Source: Burhinus oedicnemus (Eukaryota > Chordata > Aves > Charadriiformes > Burhinidae). From it: a DNA stretch of 64,000 nt. Below are positions 62,853 through 64,000 of this stretch, one piece after another. The stretch spans positions 668,227 through 732,226 of the forward strand of contig VFFE01006710.1 of NCBI GenBank assembly GCA_008921705.1, in the 5' to 3' direction. Numbering within the stretch: position 1 is the stretch's first letter; each line of letters opens with the position of its first letter. The position numbers and the translations under genes are program-made. The notes beneath the pieces are model-generated. The model did no database searches. It worked only from the letters and a program-made list of their open reading frames with translations, and was not told where the DNA came from.

Positions 62853-64000
62853 GATCAGCTGTGAGCAGATGATGTTCCTAATATGTCAACATAGCTGATT
62901 TTTATTTCTGCCTTGCTGATTTTAATAAGAGATAGTAAGAGAAAATTAAGAGGTCACTCAAAGTGAGAGACTGAAATTCAAGCCTGAACTGCAAGATTAT
63001 GCTATGTGCAAGAGGCAAGGCATGAACTTAATCTCATATTGGAAATACTTTCTCTCATAATGTTGGCTTGGTAATATCCCTACAATATTAGATGTGTTTT
63101 GACATTTTGGAATGTTTCAGAATAACGTTTTTCTATTGAAACTTTATTACCATCACCCATTATAAAAATGCTATTGTTTGAGGCTGTGCATTGTGATCCA
63201 GATGAACTGATTATTTATTGAGGAAGTTGAACCACTGAAATAAGGAACATTAATTGTTTGTTCTTCCTTGGCAGTGCTTTTCGACAGCATTGCTGGGACA
63301 GCTAAGCAAACAAAGGTTTGGTGCTGAACTTGTGTAATGGTACTAAAGTGAGGAAAGCCTTTATGTCCTCCTGAAGCTATATATGTATCACAGGAAGCTA
63401 GTAAGCTGATTCTAGGAGGAAGAAAAGACCATAACCTCAAAATCTAACATGTACTTTATAAGTAACTGCTTGGCCAAAATTTATTGTAGGAATACAGATG
63501 GTGCCTGTCCTTTCCAAACCTTCATGACATATTTAGACATTCTCAGTTTTCTGTTTAAAGATGGCTCTTTCTGAACCAGATTTTATTTTCCAGACCAAAT
63601 GCTGTTAGTGGAAATGGATACCTTGTTTATTTTTAAGTTTGCTTGGGATTTTGGGTAGCAACTGCACTGTTTCATTGTGCTACCTTTCTAATTTTAGAAC
63701 CACAAATCAAACAGTAATAGCAATAATAAAAGTAATAATGCCAACCAAGTTTATTCTGTGAGCTGCGGAAGGCTCGGGACAGAGTGCTGGAGGGTGTATT
63801 GTAGGACATCCGTCTATTTGTTGTCTGTATTGACGAGTAATTAAGGAAACAATAACTGGAACTGCAGATACAATGACAGACTGTGACTTTCCCACTGCTT
63901 CCTTTGGAGCTGGTTTGCAGTGGGAAAGGCTTGGGATATTGGTTATGTGGCAGAGGTGTGATGCCTTGTTGGGCTGGGAACTGGGAAAGTTTGGAAGAGT

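Larger units (their letters stand above)
49706..64000 (+). other. KIF26A intron 3, 5' part (repeats, no gene seen)
   Basis: Non-coding DNA to the end of the window. It contains MIR-like traces at about 52370-52480 and 57488-57620, an A15 run near 53249-53263, a T/C tract at 53752-53782, a CR1 at 58077-58493, a TA microsatellite at 61832-61849 and an old CR1 at 62425-62852. The stretch 54780-55030 is AT-rich with many TAAT/ATTA words. I looked for an exon opening with the AAQKL peptide and did not find one, so intron 3 is longer than 14.3 kb. Confidence 0.75.

Noticed and set aside
1..64000. CRISPR arrays, prokaryotic operons, tRNA or rRNA genes, endogenous retrovirus LTRs
   Set aside because: I looked for regularly spaced repeats, cloverleaf-type A/B boxes, long gene-dense open frames, and TG...CA-bounded terminal repeats, and saw none I could support.

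Overview
This is a piece of a vertebrate nuclear genome, most likely a bird. It is sparse in coding sequence, consists of long AT-leaning introns, has canonical GT-AG splice sites, and carries several CR1 LINE 3' ends with the avian hallmark tail (GTTGGAAGGGACC / ATTCTATGA type). I see no operons, bacterial genes, CRISPR arrays, or tRNA or rRNA genes.

The window lies inside one plus-strand gene, recognised as KIF26A (atypical kinesin-11 family). Two coding exons are visible. One is at 32635-33135 (501 nt, 167 codons, phase 0 at both ends). The other is at 49533-49699 (167 nt, entering in phase 0 and leaving after two bases of an Arg codon). Joined, they encode an N-terminal stretch upstream of the motor domain. 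The first exon holds the conserved CxxC / ATHL..LK..A block and ends in a [16 protein letters not shown] segment. The second ends in SAAASFFIR, which in KIF26 proteins leads into AAQKL at the start of the next exon. The first exon of the gene (WC..C block) is not found and should lie just upstream of base 1. The motor-domain exons should lie beyond base 64000.

Layout: 1-560 is a GC- and CpG-rich edge, probably the flank of the promoter/exon-1 CpG island. 1-32634 is (part of) intron 1. 32635-33135 is an exon. 33136-49532 is intron 2 (16.4 kb). 49533-49699 is an exon. 49700-64000 is the start of intron 3. The introns hold at least six CR1 fragments of clearly different ages (23.5, 41.4 and 62.4 kb old; 17.6, 37.5 and 58.1 kb younger). 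They also hold a probable short CR1 tail at 20.6 kb, several weak MIR-like or other ancient SINE/MITE-like traces, and simple repeats including an uninterrupted 48-base A run at 25923-25970. The rest looks like ordinary intronic DNA. Some AT-rich stretches may be conserved regulatory DNA, but that cannot be judged without an alignment.

I did not find an undescribed biological system. The points most worth checking are the splicing properties of the two exons (a frame-neutral exon carrying the CxxC motif, and a weak donor after the second exon), the CpG/G-quadruplex edge at the start, and the repeat remnants I could not name.
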